A DNA stretch of 64,000 nucleotides from Oidiodendron maius Zn. Lineage: Eukaryota > Ascomycota > Leotiomycetes > Myxotrichaceae. The translations under genes were made by a program, and so were the position numbers. Below, piece after piece: positions 34,428 to 46,950 of this stretch; the first letter of the stretch is position 1, and the number at the start of each line of letters is the position of its first letter. Location of the stretch: assembly GCA_000827325.1 (NCBI GenBank), contig KN832896.1:132414-196413 (forward strand), in the 5' to 3' direction. A model generated the notes under the pieces. The model ran no database searches, was not told where the DNA came from, and was given only the letters and a program-made list of their open reading frames with translations.

Positions 34428-35560
34428 ATGCGGAATCCGGTCCCTATCTTTGCGGTTTTACTAGCTAGTACATCTGTTCTTGTTTCAGGAACTGAGCTGC
34501 AGCAAGCAGTCTACTGGGTATACAAATCTTTGAATAGTAGTGTTTCTTAAGCTTACAGAAAAAGGGCCAAGCCGCTGTCCAGGCCAACCTCTCCCACTTT
34601 TGCGAAGCTTCCCAGGGCATCGATATCATACCACTTGCGTTCCTCTTCCAATACGGAGCACCGCTAGTTCCAGGAGGAAATTTCGGTGCCTGCAATCTCA
34701 CTGTCAAGGAGGCCGGTCCGGTCTCAGCAGCATGCCAACAGGTAGCTGACGATATCAAGTACTGCCAGTCTCAGAAGAAAACCATTTTACTTTCCCTCGG
34801 CGGCGCTGGCGGCAACTATGGGTTGAGCAATCAATCTGACGCCGAAACACTCGCGCAAGAGTTATGGGCCATGTATGGCCCTGTACAGGATGAGTACACC
34901 GGCCCACGACCACTTGGCGATGTCGTTATTGATGGTTTTGATCTGGACACCGAGAACGGCGTGGGCGCTTTTGCCTACTACTTCCTGGTCTGGAAACTTC
35001 GTGAGCTATTTGCCACCGACCAGTCAAGGCAATATTTTCTCTCAGGAGCTCCGCAATGTGTTGTCCCAGACTCCAACATGGGAGACATGATCTTCAACGC
35101 CCCCTTTGACTACCTCTTTATTCAGTTTTACAATACGCCAAACTGCGCTGCCAGGGGCGAAATCAGCGGATACCTGCCGGAATATGGACGAAACCAATAT
35201 TTCTCATTTGATGCCTGGAGACAGTTCACGGGCATATCGTTCTCGCAGAGTTCCAGAGCTAAACTCTTCATCGGATTACCTAGCAGCGCAGCTGCGGCCG
35301 GTAGTGCTGAGGAATATCTTTGTACGAGTGCTTCCCAGCCTGATCGGTGATCTAGAATAAATGCTAATTTCTTCGTTCTAGTGAGCCCCGATGAAGCGCT
35401 AGAGTTGATTGATAAGTTTAGAAACCACGATGGTTTTGCAGGCGTTATGCTTTGGGATGCCGCAAATAGTGATGCCAACGTTATAGATGGGTGCACATAC
35501 AGTCAACAAATTAGCAGTATTTTGCACCACGGTAAGACTTGCGCATCGGCAAGTTATTGA
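34428..35560 (+). CDS. secreted class III chitinase (GH18)
   Basis: Three exons (34428-34517, 34559-35321, 35382-35560) join in phase to 343 residues. A signal peptide (MRNPVPIFAVLLASTSVLVSG) is followed by ELQQAVYW, the first barrel strand, then GIDIIPLAFLFQYG and ILLSLGGAGGNYG. The active-site strand is DVVIDGFDLDTENG, matching the GH18 DxxDxDxE signature with the acid/base Glu present (family usual: DGFDFDIE; here Leu and Thr replace two neighbours). Later strands FIQFYNTPNC and GFAGVMLWDAA complete the barrel. There is no chitin-binding module and no GPI-like tail. It should cut chitin in cell walls or cuticle outside the cell. The gene opens the run of secreted enzymes downstream. Confidence 0.9.
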
Positions 35561-36839
35561 ACACGTTATAGAACGTAGATTTAGACATCGTTAATCTAGG
35601 GATCAAGAATATTAACGTGACGTTTTGTTGCACATCGCATCTGGAAACATGGTTTTCGGCCAGGCACGCGTTGCTGTCTCTCATTTAGGCCCTGTTCTCA
35701 AACACAATGGAGGGGCCATTGCCTCTTTTTTTTCAGTACGCGCACACCCCCCTCACTGGTGATAAATCGATGGAGCGATCAATGGCCCCTGCCAAAATGT
35801 CAATGGACCTCCGACCACCATTGACTGTGAAGGGCGTCCACCACAAACTCTAACATGCATTTTTTATTTGATAGATAGTTTCGCAAGGCTGTGAATATGT
35901 CTATTCTGATTAGAAAATAAAATAACAGGGCGTTCTTTTATTTAATATCTACACAGATGTAATGTGGCTTTGAAAGAGGATTTTGGTGAGGCAAGGTGGT
36001 CAGTGCACCCTTACAATCACACCTCTGTCAATGGACACTCCATCGTGTTTTTGCGAACAGGGCCTTAGTTTCCGTTTTCTCGAGACACTCTTGGACCCGG
36101 GGATTATAGTATCGCTTGAGCCATGGCCCGGAAGTGATGATGATGGAGAGGACCAGACAGAGGTGGTGGGGAGTAGTCTACCTCTGAGTCTGGGAGTCCC
36201 AACTCCGAGTGTGCCCTGTAGCATGGTGTGTTTGATGTTTGATGTGCAGCCTCGCGACGTTATCAAGTAGTCATGGACGCTGAAGATTGTCCCAAGATGT
36301 CTGGACTTACGCATAATTCTGAGCGTAGAGAGGGGGGACACAACAGAGAAGGGCAATATCTTTCGTCCCTCCCCCTCTCACGACCCCCTAATGCTGGATG
36401 GGACAAAGCAATCTTACCGCTGTGCTGTGCACTAGAACCCACAACAAGGTCCTCCAAGTCCAGCTCGCGGTGCCGGATCCTGAGCGGGGAGTCTAGCAGC
36501 CGCATCAATGTCATGCGGCCGCTGGCTACTTGAAAATTAGTTGTAATAACCTCTAACGCTAACCTTTCGGCTTTCGGTGTCTTAGGTGAAGGAGAGAAGA
36601 ATAAGGAGAGCGCGGAGATAAGAATACAGCGCACAGACCAAGTCATCTCGTATTCAAATACGTGCGCCCCTGATCCTGTATACGAAAATAGAATCTGCCA
36701 TGCTAAGGGATTGCGGTTCAGCTGTGCCCTCCTTATATAATGTAAAGCACCGCGTCCAAGCCTTTTTTGGACTAACAACTCACACGAGTCCTTCAACGTC
36801 AACCGATCGTGGCTCAATCGCGACGCCTGCTTTGCCATC
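35561..36839. other. intergenic region, no gene recognised
   Basis: About 1.28 kb. Several overlapping open frames (35983-36270, 36000-36356, 36263-36991) occur on both strands, but none shows a family motif. A chance origin in fairly GC-rich DNA is likely. The 3' part is the promoter side of the OCH1-like gene. Confidence 0.4.
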
Positions 36840-38054
36840 ATGATCCAGCCAGAGTGGGTAAGGGGTTTGGTGTTGACCCGGCGCAGGCACATATTCTTCT
36901 GGGTGCGAGTAGCTGTGGGAACAACTGTCGCCCTCATTCTATTGTTTACCGTCCGGCCGTACGACCTTAACGCCTTCTCGTACCTCCACAACGAAAACGC
37001 GAGAGTTCATGGAACGGAGCCGACCACAGGCCAGGAGATAATCCAGGAGATAAGCTTTGAGCAGGGCCTGGGGAACGCGAGGTCGCCCATCCCTCACAAG
37101 ATTTGGCAGATAATATTGCCCAAGAAGTCGTCAAAGAACAAGCCCATTGACCCCAAACAACTCCCAGATACGCTTTCTTGGATCGCCATGAACCCAGATT
37201 ACGCATAGTAAGTTGTGCCAGTATTTCGTGAATCCGCATGTGTATCGTGCTCACTGGCGATGGGATGCGGGGTATGGGTGTAGAGAGCCACTCCTGCAGC
37301 TCCATTGTCCTATATCCTCTACAAACATACTAGTCGTCGGGCACAGCTAATTAACATGGAATACTTTAGTACGTTGATGGGGCCGAAAGGAGGCGAGGCA
37401 TTCGTCGAACAGCACTTCTCCGACGATCCTCTTATAGTCGAGACGTACCAAAACCTTATCCACGTGGGGATGAAGCCTGACCTCCTGCGTTACCTTATCC
37501 TGTCTGTCGAGGGTGGCGTTTACGCAGATACCGATACTATCGCCCTGAAGCCTATTGATCTCTGGATACCCGAAAATCTTCAAGACAAGGTTCGCCTGGT
37601 TGTAGGACTGGAGTTCGACCAACGCGACGGCGGCCCGTGGGCAGATATCACCCACCCAGTACAGTTTTGCCAGTGGACTCTTGCAGCATTGCCAGGCCAT
37701 CCTGTCTTCCCAAAGATGGTTGCTCATGTGCTTCGGTCTGTGAAGAAGCTGTCAGAAAAATACCAGGTCCCGCTCGGTGAGTTAAAGCCGACCAGCTTAG
37801 AAGTTATGGAGGCTACGGCACCTGCGGCATGGACGGATGTCCTTTTCGAACAATTACAGGAGTATGACCCTAGCCTGAACTCGACGAAAGACTTCTCGTA
37901 TATGACGGAACCGAAACTATACGGAGATGTTCTGGTTTACCCCATTGACGCGTTTGGAATGGGTCAGCCTCACTCGGGTAGTACTAATGATGGAAGCATC
38001 CCGAAAATTGCCTTGGCGAGGCATCTCTTCCGCGGGTCTTGGAGGGAAGAATAA
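36840..38054 (+). CDS. OCH1-like GT32 mannosyltransferase
   Basis: Two exons, 36840-37207 and 37370-38054, join through a GTAAGT...TTTAG intron to 350 residues. The splice rebuilds the family block NPDYAYTLMGPKGGEAFVEQHF. The start has a short cytosolic tail, a membrane anchor (VAVGTTVALILLFTV), a stem, then IPHKIWQIILP, ETYQNLIHVGMKPDLLRYLIL, GGVYADTDTIALKPID (DXD motif) and GHPVFPKMVAHVL, and ends HLFRGSWREE. OCH1-type enzymes are Golgi type II proteins that add alpha-1,6-mannose to N-glycans of secreted and wall proteins. No defect was seen. A diverged copy of the last 300 bp lies at 42360, so this gene belongs to a local duplication. Confidence 0.88.
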
Positions 38055-38335
38055 TCTAGCGGGGGCTATAGGTTGGAACCTCTCGAGAGACATCGGCTCC
38101 ACTTCGTAAGTTGATGTCAAAAATACTTGTAATGATATATAGACTCTTGGTTATGTTGCAGGATGCAGTCTCTAGTACAGGCTGAGTTAGGATGGCAGAT
38201 GGCATTTTTACGGCTTTGACAGTACTGTAGTCGAACCTACATTTCTGTCAAGTGCTCACCAGCTTTCTCTCTTGTCTATAATTACTAGGGTTTGGACCGA
38301 AGCCCATCAAAAAAATACATCCTAGAATAGCAGCC

Positions 38336-41044
38336 ATGGCGGGAGAATCAAGTATGACCTCCGTATGGAGTTTAGTAATCCCGCGTACTTCTATGGCTTG
38401 TCGTTGACCGTCACTGATGATACCAAGAAGTCGGATATTCTTAAGACTGACGGGTCAAGAACGTCTGGCTCGTTAGGATGGTGCCACGGCCGCAGGTGTT
38501 ACTCGCCGCCGCACCAGCATCGAATCACAACGACACACTGCCCCACATTACCGGCACTTCTGACGTGAACCGGCGGCTCAAGATGGCTGGTGTGGACAAG
38601 CTCCACAGCATGGACATAAAGGGCAAAGGTGTTAAGGTTGCCATCATCGACACCGGCGTGGACTACTTGCACCCGTCTCTTGGTGGCGGGTTTGGGGCGG
38701 GCTTCAAGATCTCCTTCGGTTATGACTTTGTAGGCGATAATTACACCGGGTTCAATAACCCCGTACCTGGTCCTGATCCGCTGGTAACCTGCGCTTCTGG
38801 AGGACATGGCACACATGTTTCTGGTAAGAAGTCCCTCATTCCTCTTTTCTCCATCTCAGTCCTAGCTGTGAATCTGATTCTAACTTAGGCAGCCTCGGAA
38901 TGACTGACATAGCAGACGTGGGTTTCGGTCTCGTAGGGGTCGCACCAGAGGCGAGTCTTGGTATGTACCGAGTCTTCGGCTGCGCCGGGGGTGCCGCCGA
39001 CGATGTAATCCTGAGCGCCATGCAGAGGGCTGCCGAAGACGGCGCCGACATTATCAGCATGTCGCTCGGAGACTTTGTCGCTTGGGAGGGCGGGTCACCG
39101 TACGTACCACTTGTCCAGAGGATTATCGACAGCGGCATAGCCGTCATCGCGGCACTGGGCAACGATGGACAGTCCGGGCCATTCGAGGTGTCTGTCCCAG
39201 GTTTGGCTCCGGCAGCCCTTGGCGTTGGGTCGGTGGAGAATGAGATCTATCCGACCTTATATCGCGCCGAGAACAACATTGGTGGTAGCTTGGATTATAT
39301 ATCGGTGCTCCCTTTCCTTGCGAAGGGACCTCTTACAGTGTATCCAGTCGGCTCTGGAGTTGCAACACCGGTCACCGATTTACAAGCAGACGGTTGCGAT
39401 CCCAAAGACTGGACGACCGCCGCTAGCGCAGTCACGGATGGCGAACACACTGCCGCGCTGCTTCTCATGTCTCCTTCAGAATGTTCGTTTATTGTGTACT
39501 CCCAGAATCTACTGGCGCTCAATATCACGACCGTCATCTTCTATACCAACAACCCCGATACACCGGCTCTTCTGGCGGAACCTGGATCGGTGGACCCATT
39601 CAACTTCCTGTTCCTGGCTTACACCTAATCGCAGAAGTTGCTCAAGGATCTCTCGAGTTTACCCCATGGTAGGGACTATATACTGAGCTTTAACTCGGTA
39701 GATGTTTTCGACACTCCTAGTCCGGCCGGTCGCACGATTGACTACTTCTCCTCGATTGGTCCATCTATGGAAATGACCTTGAAGCCACAGCTATCGTCTC
39801 CCGGCGGTAATATCTTGGCCACCTTTCCCCGCTCCGCGGGCGGATACGCCATTCTGTCTGGGACATCCATGGCGACGCCGTACACAGCCGGTGTATATGC
39901 TCTGCTGAAGTCGATGCAGCAGGGCTGGAGCGTGGCCGAGATTACATCACTCCTACAATCAACAGCCGTGCCAATCAAGGCCCAGAACGTCGATATTCTG
40001 TCCTCTGTCACACAGCAGGGTGGAGGTCTCATCAATGCGTACGGGGCAGTGATGGCACATTCTCAGATCTCCCCATCTCAACTCAGCTTGCGTGACTCGG
40101 CCAGCCCAGCGAAACAGTCCATTACAGTGAAGAATATATCCAAGAAGGGCAAAACATATATCATTAGCCACACTGGTGCCTCGTACATTCGCACCCTCAC
40201 AAACTTCACCAGTAGGGACGAATTTATTCTCTAAGCCTTCACGCTTACCCACGAAGCCAAGTATGCAACGGCAGAGTTCTCCCAGACCCAGTTCACCCTA
40301 GGACCTGGCCAATCGACGATAGTGCAGGTCCAGATCACCCCCGCCCCAGAGTCCGTGCCAGAATCGGAACCCGTATATTCTGGCTTCATCAACGTTAATA
40401 CCGATGGCAGCAACTATGTCGTGCCCTACCTTGGCGTGCCTTACAATCGATATGATGCTAACTACTTCCATTACAACACGACTCATTGGGTTGGCAACCA
40501 GTGGCCATCCACGGCGCCCAGTGTGACCGCGCCAGGCGACATTAACGTCGGCAACTACATTCCGTTGGATCTAAACTTTACCGGTCCAGCGAATGCCAAA
40601 TTGCCTTGGATCGACTTCGTTGTTGTACAGCCGAGCAATCTCATACGCCTAGATGCCGTTCCCGTCAACACTAGCTTTGTGCCCACGTACTACGGCTTCG
40701 ATCCACCTGTCAAGATTGACGTACCGGATATGACCCTGCCGATCCTGCCTGGTTATCTTGATGTTCCGTACTACGGCCAGATAGGGATATGGGGATTTGG
40801 GGCCTTGCCACCTTCGATTGACCCCAATGGTATTCTTTCCGCGGTCCCTCGGCCGAATACTATAAGCGGCACTGTCCTGGTTAATTCGGTTTTTGGGTTT
40901 GAGAACGGCACATTATTCCTTACCACAACGGGCGGTTTCAGGCCGCTGTTGCGTGTTCTTAGGTATGGCAGCAACGGTACGAGTGCGGATGACTACGTGT
41001 CGTGGCTGGGTCCGATATGCAACGTTCTGGAGGTATCACGTTGA
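38336..41044 (+). pseudogene. subtilisin-like secreted protease (S8), broken
   Basis: The protein matches large fungal extracellular subtilases of the minor-protease/PR1C kind. It has a propeptide end (VKNVWLVRMVPRPQVLLAA), catalytic Asp in VAIIDTGVDYLHPSLGG, catalytic His in GGHGTHVSG (then a GTAAGA...TTAG intron, 38824-38888), a PA-type insert in the region of 39300-39690, catalytic Ser in LSGTSMATPYTAG, and a C-terminal Fn3-like region (ISPSQLSLRDSASPAKQSITVKN) with many N-glycosylation sites. It is broken by a one-base shift at about 38455 and by in-frame TAA codons at 39626-39628 and 40232-40234; the frame otherwise continues to 41044. The signal peptide region before 38336 was not found. 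The small number of lesions points to recent loss, unless they are sequence errors. Confidence 0.85.
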
Positions 41045-42359
41045 CGGGCCACTAGGAATCAAAGGAACGGGCGACGGGCAGTCAAAAGCCTTGATGGGAT
41101 GGAAGGCATCTTTCACTACCTCAAAATAAGCCGTATTTGTAGACGTTTTCAGTGATTAATCATCGAACAGTGTGCATTTTCTGATCCTCATCACGCTACC
41201 CGTCACAATAATCATATATTTGAGAAAAACAAGGGGTGAGCTTATCGGGGTAATTGATAAGGTCTGTCCGCCAGTTTTGACCAACCTCTATGGATATTGC
41301 CTCCAGAACACATAGGAGGATATGGTGAGCTTGACAAATGCTGGCCGAGGGTTAACCCACGCCCACGCCCACCCAGACCCAATATCTAATTTAGATGCGT
41401 TTCTTTTCCTGAATAGTCAATTTATGCCCATTCCCGTGCTTATCGTTGTGAGAGGTTACGCCTCAAAAGGGGCTCGCATGTATGGGACTTGTGAGCCAGC
41501 GGATCGTATGGTAGGCTTGTGCTTGAGGTACCCGGTATAATATCTCTTGCTGTAAGGTAGCTCAGGCACGGCTTCCACCACCACTTCGCACGTGCGACAC
41601 CTCCGGACACCGTTGAAGGTCGAGGCTGGCTGATACATAAACATGTGGATTCTGTCCGTCAGCTTTTGGCCCTTCCTCCAAACTCACCCGTTCACAGGAG
41701 TCTCGTGGGCTGCCACGGCACAAGACACGCTCGACCTGCTAATAGAGCGACAAAGGGGCCTCACCTGGGGGCTTCTTGATCATACCAAACGAGGCTTCCT
41801 GGTGTTGGCCTGGCAGTGGGTTCCCTGGGTACTTCCTTAGAGGGTCTGCAGCACATACATCATGTTGCCTGTTGCCATCAGGGACCCGAAGAGGATACGA
41901 GTGTCCCACCTGTTCAGTAATCTTCTAGGTGATCTCGTTCTGATAGCCTAGCTTCCGGTTAGGATGCTCACTTGTCCAGTTCTTGAACACATCCAAATAT
42001 CGTGTCTTGCCATTGATACCGCAGCTACGCACACAGCGTTATACTTCGTCATATCTTCTCTTTGCCGAAGTTTTCTGCATGCGGACATCGCCAAACAGCA
42101 GCCTCCATCCCTTTTTTGGATAACGAGGACAATAGAAATTAGCTGTTCGACGTAGCATGGACGTTAGCACCTGCAGCATATCACAGAGCACGCTCGGAGA
42201 CAGTTTGGAATGGCTCCCAAGAATGCCTGACCCGCGTAAAATTTAAGCACCATGGAAGCCAATAAATAGAGAGAATGGATTTCTTGTGAGTTTTGTGGAA
42301 AGCCCCCAACGCCTTCTGATCGACCGCTACGTTGCAAAAGTCAAGCTGATGCAGTTCCG
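41045..42359. other. region without a supported gene
   Basis: About 1.3 kb between the subtilase and the GT32 fragment. The reverse strand at about 41450-42110 has long stretches with few stops (for example TRYLDVFKNWTSEHPN near 41990) that look like decayed coding sequence, but I could not name a family. Forward open frames there are short and motif-free. Confidence 0.3.
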
Positions 42360-42660
42360 GTGCGAAGAGTCACAGCAATGTGACCCTAGCTTAAAACAAC
42401 GAGAGACTTTTCGTCTATGACGGGACCGAAATTATATGGAGACACTCTAGTTTTGAACATTGATGGGTTTGGGATGTGTCAGGTTCACTGGTTCACCCAA
42501 AGAGTACTAATGATGGAAGTATCCCAGAACTTGCCTTGGCGAAGCATCTCTTCTGAGGGTCTTGGAGAGGAGACTAATCCAGCGCGAGATTTATGGATTG
42601 AATTTTTCTTGAAAGACATTGGTTTCGCTAGCTAAGTTCATGTCTAAAATAGTTGTAGCG
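42360..42660 (+). pseudogene. 3' fragment of a second OCH1-like GT32 gene
   Basis: This stretch is a diverged copy of the last about 300 bp of the OCH1-like gene and its 3' flank (37860-38150). Matching blocks include GACCCTAGC, ATGACGG(A/G)ACCGAAA, GTACTAATGATGGAAG, TTGCCTTGGCG and, past the stop codon, TAAGTT(G/C)ATGTC. The peptide MTGPKLYGDTLVLNIDGFGM is readable, but small indels shift the frame and nothing upstream of 42360 matches, so it is a dead 3' remnant. Its match beyond the stop shows DNA-level duplication of the locus, not a retrocopy. Confidence 0.75.
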
Positions 42661-43229
42661 ATACACAAACTAAGGATTTTGCGTCCTAACCTTAGCCATG
42701 CTGTAGATTCTGATGGGAAAAGAACAAAGATAGATAAATGGCTGCCTAAGTGCTAGAGATAGCCAACTAGTGCCGAAATCATAGCGTCAAAAGTTTTTAA
42801 CTACGCTGGACCGGGGCTAGCCTCACTGGGGCCCGGCAGAGTAACGGGCTATTACTCATTGATAGAGATAATTAGTGACGGCTATACGAAGTAGGCTATG
42901 TTTGCTATAAAACTAGGGTCCATAAGCCCGTATATCACTGATTTTATAGTGGGTTTGGTTGCTGGGTGGCTGGCAATCGAGACTAGTGCTTACCTATCTA
43001 CGGTGTGTCCATTCCTGTCTAGCGTGGTTTAAGACTTGCCATGGCGTGCTTCGTAGATGGTCCTATTTCAAATACATTACTCAGGTAGCGTCGCATGATG
43101 ATTCCTAATTATGTTAGACCAGCCTTCCTACCGGCCCTGTAATTATCCAAAAGAAGGAAGTGGAGCGGTCAGACAAGGGGCTGTGCGACCCCGCATGCTA
43201 AGCGAGAACTAATGCTTTATTAGGCTAGG
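42661..43229. other. intergenic, no gene recognised
   Basis: About 570 bp with many stops in all frames. It may include part of the body of the DNA transposon whose tail follows, but no transposase motif is legible. Confidence 0.35.
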
Positions 43230-43704
43230 TTAAAAAGCAAAGACTTAGATCACGGAAGAGGATTAGTGCAGGGGGGCGTCTCCTTGTCTCTGAGGCTAGG
43301 CAGAAGATTGCAGCTAAGGAGCAGAAAGAAAAGGAAGACCAAGCTAGAAGAGTAGCGAAGGCAATAAGTTACAGGTAGATCAGAATAAGAGGAAAGCAGC
43401 ACTCCATGCTAGAGGGGTATTAGCCAGAAAACAAGAGAGGGGAAGAAAGGCTAGAATTAAGGCTCTAGAGGGAGCAGGCCAATTGGTTCCTATGGAATTA
43501 ATAGTTCCAATTCGAGATCCTAAAAAGCACCCTTCTCCCGAAGATCTAGAGTCTCTTGAGCCACATCCTTCTATTGCTCAATTGGCTACTAAGATGTGGG
43601 ATGAACAAGAAATTATAATGCCTGAGCTACCTGAGCTACCTGAGCTACCTGACTCACCTGTTAGGCAGGAAGATTCGAGTGGGGAGGAAGAGGATGATGA
43701 ATAG
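43230..43704 (+). mobile_element. tail of a pogo/Fot-like DNA transposase (DDE_1), remnant
   Basis: The segment reads SRKRISAGG followed by a Lys/Glu/Ala/Arg-rich stretch (EARQKIAAKEQKEKEDQARR), and after a frame interruption near 43377 a second open frame ends PELPELPELPDSP and an acidic tail at 43704. This order (RISAGG block, highly charged coil, acidic end) is usual at the C-terminus of fungal pogo/Fot-like DDE_1 transposases. The catalytic core is absent here and no terminal repeats were found, so it is an old fragment. The hexamer-like GAGCTACCT is repeated three times at 43624-43650. Confidence 0.5.
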
Positions 43705-43945
43705 GCAGCTGATTATATATCGCTAATTGTATAGATAACTTTTTATAATACCTGTAATGATTTAATACTTTAATTTGTACTGTAAATAGTAGTGTGTTGA
43801 GGTATTTTTTCATTGAGGCACTTCAATTCGCTTGGCGCTTCAATTCGCTTGTGCCGACTCCGCAGGAGAGTTTCTTTAGAGAGGGTTAACCGACTAGTAG
43901 CCCATAATACTGACAAAACCGAAAATCCAGTAAGAGAAGCAAGCT

Positions 43946-46158
43946 TCAATTAAGCTTCATGAAAACCTTCAACATGGCTGGATAATTGGGGGTTCCCAGA
44001 CCAGTCAAGGGGTCCCAGCCCTTGACTGCTGTCAGGTATCCAGGCTCGTTGCACGGGGCTTGCTTGAGAGGTGAGAAGGTGATATCATTGAACATTTCCG
44101 GGTGCGCGTAAAGGACCGGATTCACAAATCCCACAAAACCTTTTCCAGCTTTAAGACGCTCTTCGTTAATGCGAGAAAAGAGGGCCGCGACGATAGGAGC
44201 AGACATTGATGTGCCCAGATTATCATTCCGAACCTTGCCACCAGTGGTGACACTAGTTCCATTCTCTGAGATGGCGGAGATATCGGGATAGGCACGACCG
44301 TCGCGGTTGTACGACCCACTATTTTCCGGGATGACACCGTCCTGAGTGTGGTAGAAGGGGATTTGGGGATCGTGGTTCTTGAAGTACCTGAGCAACTTGG
44401 CATTAGTTTTACCAAATTCCCCTTTGGGGTAGCAATAACATGGCTTCCACGAGGTAACTCACTCTGCTACTGCGGCTTTTTGGTAGTCCGGTCTGAGGTG
44501 GATATTGCTCCAACCACCACCAGGGAGGTATTCGTGTGGCGCAACTTCTTTATCTCCCGGCTTACCCGTATAGTTCTTCGGCAAGCCAGTGCCTCCAACG
44601 GAGAGTATATATGGACAGCCTGAAGATTGGTCGGGGGCGAAAATATCACTGTTTTGGCCCATACAAGCGTCTCCTCTGGCTCCGTCATCGCCGCTAGCGG
44701 ACACGACAGTTGTGCCTTGCAGGCCCAGCTTCATCCATTCATCGCATTGACGCTGTTGAACAAGAACCAGGCCTCGTCAGCTTAAGGCACTACAACACGC
44801 GGAAAGGTCGCTGGTGACGGGGGAGATGAAAGAAAAATGGGAATAACCTCACCTTCGAATATGATGTTGGGAAGTGATCTTCAGACCAGCTCCAGGAACT
44901 TGATATCACAGAGGTAGGTTTGAACGTCCCACAGTCCTCGTGAGTTATATTGCCGTCAAAAGTTGGGTCATCGCCCGTCTCTCCGTACGCAGAGGCGCTG
45001 CAGTATGTTCCGTCAATCGCATCCAAGAACCGGTTGAACAGTCCAAACTCTATATTAAATTCGTTTTTGGACAAGTTGGTCTGGTACATTACTGCATTTT
45101 GCGGATACACAATCGGCATAATCATCTGGACGTCGAGATCGGTCTCGCCGCCGGAAGGGCTCTGCTGGGTGGTCGCATTATCGATGCTGTCGACCTTGGG
45201 TCCAAACCCTTGCGGAATTCTCGGATAGAAATCCCTGTAGAATAGGTCTAGGTTGTGCTGGGAGAACCTGGAGTCGGCTGCTTCATAGATTCCAATAACG
45301 TTTCTCGGATTAGCCTCAGTGTTGTTGGGAAACTGGTACAGATGCTGAATGCAGCCTGGAAGGATGCTATTCGCATTGCAGACGAGCTTATCACTATCAT
45401 CTTCAACTAAGGATGGTCAGCGAATATAACGCCTTGACTATCAGTCTAGAGCTTCACAGTCGTGACTTGCCTGGTTCAGTGGTGGCGGGCTGCCGTTTCA
45501 GTTCTGGACCACGCCTCCTTGTCGCCTGATGGGAAGTATCCCACAAGTGAGCCATCGCCACGGCCGGGACGATGAAGTCAACATGCTTAGACACGTCTGA
45601 CGGCAAATGGTACTTGTGAGTCCCGAAGTACTTGACTCCGGAGTGAACATGCTCATAACGATGGTACTCCGTTTTCAACGCGGTCTCAAGCTGGGAAACC
45701 GTGACATCAAAATGAACCCAGCCTTTGCTCTTCGGGATCACAATAGTCTTACTGGAGATGCCAGATGTCACAAGCCAGTTCTTAACAGCCTCCGCAGCCT
45801 CAGTAGCCGGAGCAAAAAGCTCAACAACCTCATCTGGGGTGTAGTGCTGGCCGTAGTTCTTTGACTTAGGATCGGAACTAGCAATATGTAAGTTGTTGAA
45901 AGACTCCACCTGAATGATCCGCCACAATGCTTGAGCTCGCACTTACACTTCCATGAGAAGATCCATTCCTCGGTCCGTATTACGCTGCTTCAGGGCAAGG
46001 CACACGGGCACAATTGTGTCCGCCGGCAGCTTATCCAACTTTTGCCATCGTGACAATTGACCCTCATCTTCACGACTCTCGTGAACTATACTGAATGTTG
46101 GCTCATTCGCGAGAGCCCCGGCAACACAGCCGACCAGAAAGATTATGTTGCACTTCAT
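43946..46158 (-). CDS. secreted sedolisin (S53 tripeptidyl peptidase)
   Basis: Five reverse-strand exons (45947-46158, 45471-45877, 44853-45406, 44463-44752, 43946-44387) join in phase to 634 residues. A signal peptide (MKCNIIFLVGCVAGALA) precedes a prodomain with LLMEVSDPKSKNYGQHYTPDEV. The mature enzyme has GETDLDVQMIMPIVYPQN (catalytic Glu and Asp), VVSASGDDGARG (oxyanion Asp), GTSMSAPIVAALFSRINEE (catalytic Ser) and the calcium-site end DPLTGLGTPNYPAMLK. All residues expected for activity are present. The second intron (45407-45470) starts GCAAGT and ends TTAG: a GC-AG intron whose removal keeps phase. Such enzymes release tripeptides from proteins at acid pH. It is related to the broken copy at 31913-33590 and divergent from the S10 carboxypeptidase downstream. 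Confidence 0.9.
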
Positions 46159-46950
46159 GCTGTGAAGAAGACTACAAGTAAATCTTGTCCGTGATGGCCG
46201 AAACACTTACGCGCTCTTAGTACAAAGAGTCTCGTGTAGGCGGATTCCACGGTGATATTATCCTCAACCCCATCGTCAGCGTCGTGTTTAAGCATGTTCA
46301 AATAGAGGCTGTGCAGAGCCACTGCAGGGATCTTAAATCTGCTCTGAAATACGAAATATGAATTAGATACTAACACTTAGCCCGTATATCCTGGACTTGT
46401 CACTCGGCACTATGGGTTTCCAATTACCCGATTCAGATCAAATATAATTACAGTCCATGCACCCTTGCGGATGTAACGGCCTGGACAAGGTGCCCTACTG
46501 GAACACTGCAACTTGCTAAGGTGACGGATGTTATGCCACCCGAAGCAGAGCACGATTGTACCATGGACATCAATTAACATACTAGTACACATCCGCCATG
46601 TGAAACTTTCCTGCATCAGGTCCCTGCCCGACCGGCCGATTCTAATACGAGTATGTCCTGGCAAATGCATGCACGTCCGCGAGGAGAGTCTCTCGCTGCC
46701 TATGATACGTGTCCGTCTAGTTTATTCCTTAGCGACCTGCAACATTAAGCGGGTAAGCAACCTTTTTTAGTAGGCCACTGAATGCCGTCCGGGGCATGAG
46801 TCCAAGATGCCCCCCAACTCATTCTGGGCTTTGAGGTTGCCTTGGACATAAAGGAAGGACTGAGATCAGTTCGGTCCAGTTGGTCTAGCGAGACAATTGC
46901 ATAAGCACCTCCGGGAGTAGCTCCAGCTTTACTAGGTAAAGGATCATGGC
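46159..46950. other. promoter-side intergenic region
   Basis: Upstream of the sedolisin on the reverse strand. No gene was recognised; open frames at 46410-46770 overlap antisense to each other and carry no motif. Confidence 0.35.

Noticed and set aside
36263-36991. Reverse open frame of 242 codons upstream of the OCH1-like gene
   Set aside because: It overlaps the start and membrane anchor of the forward gene, and its translation has no family resemblance.
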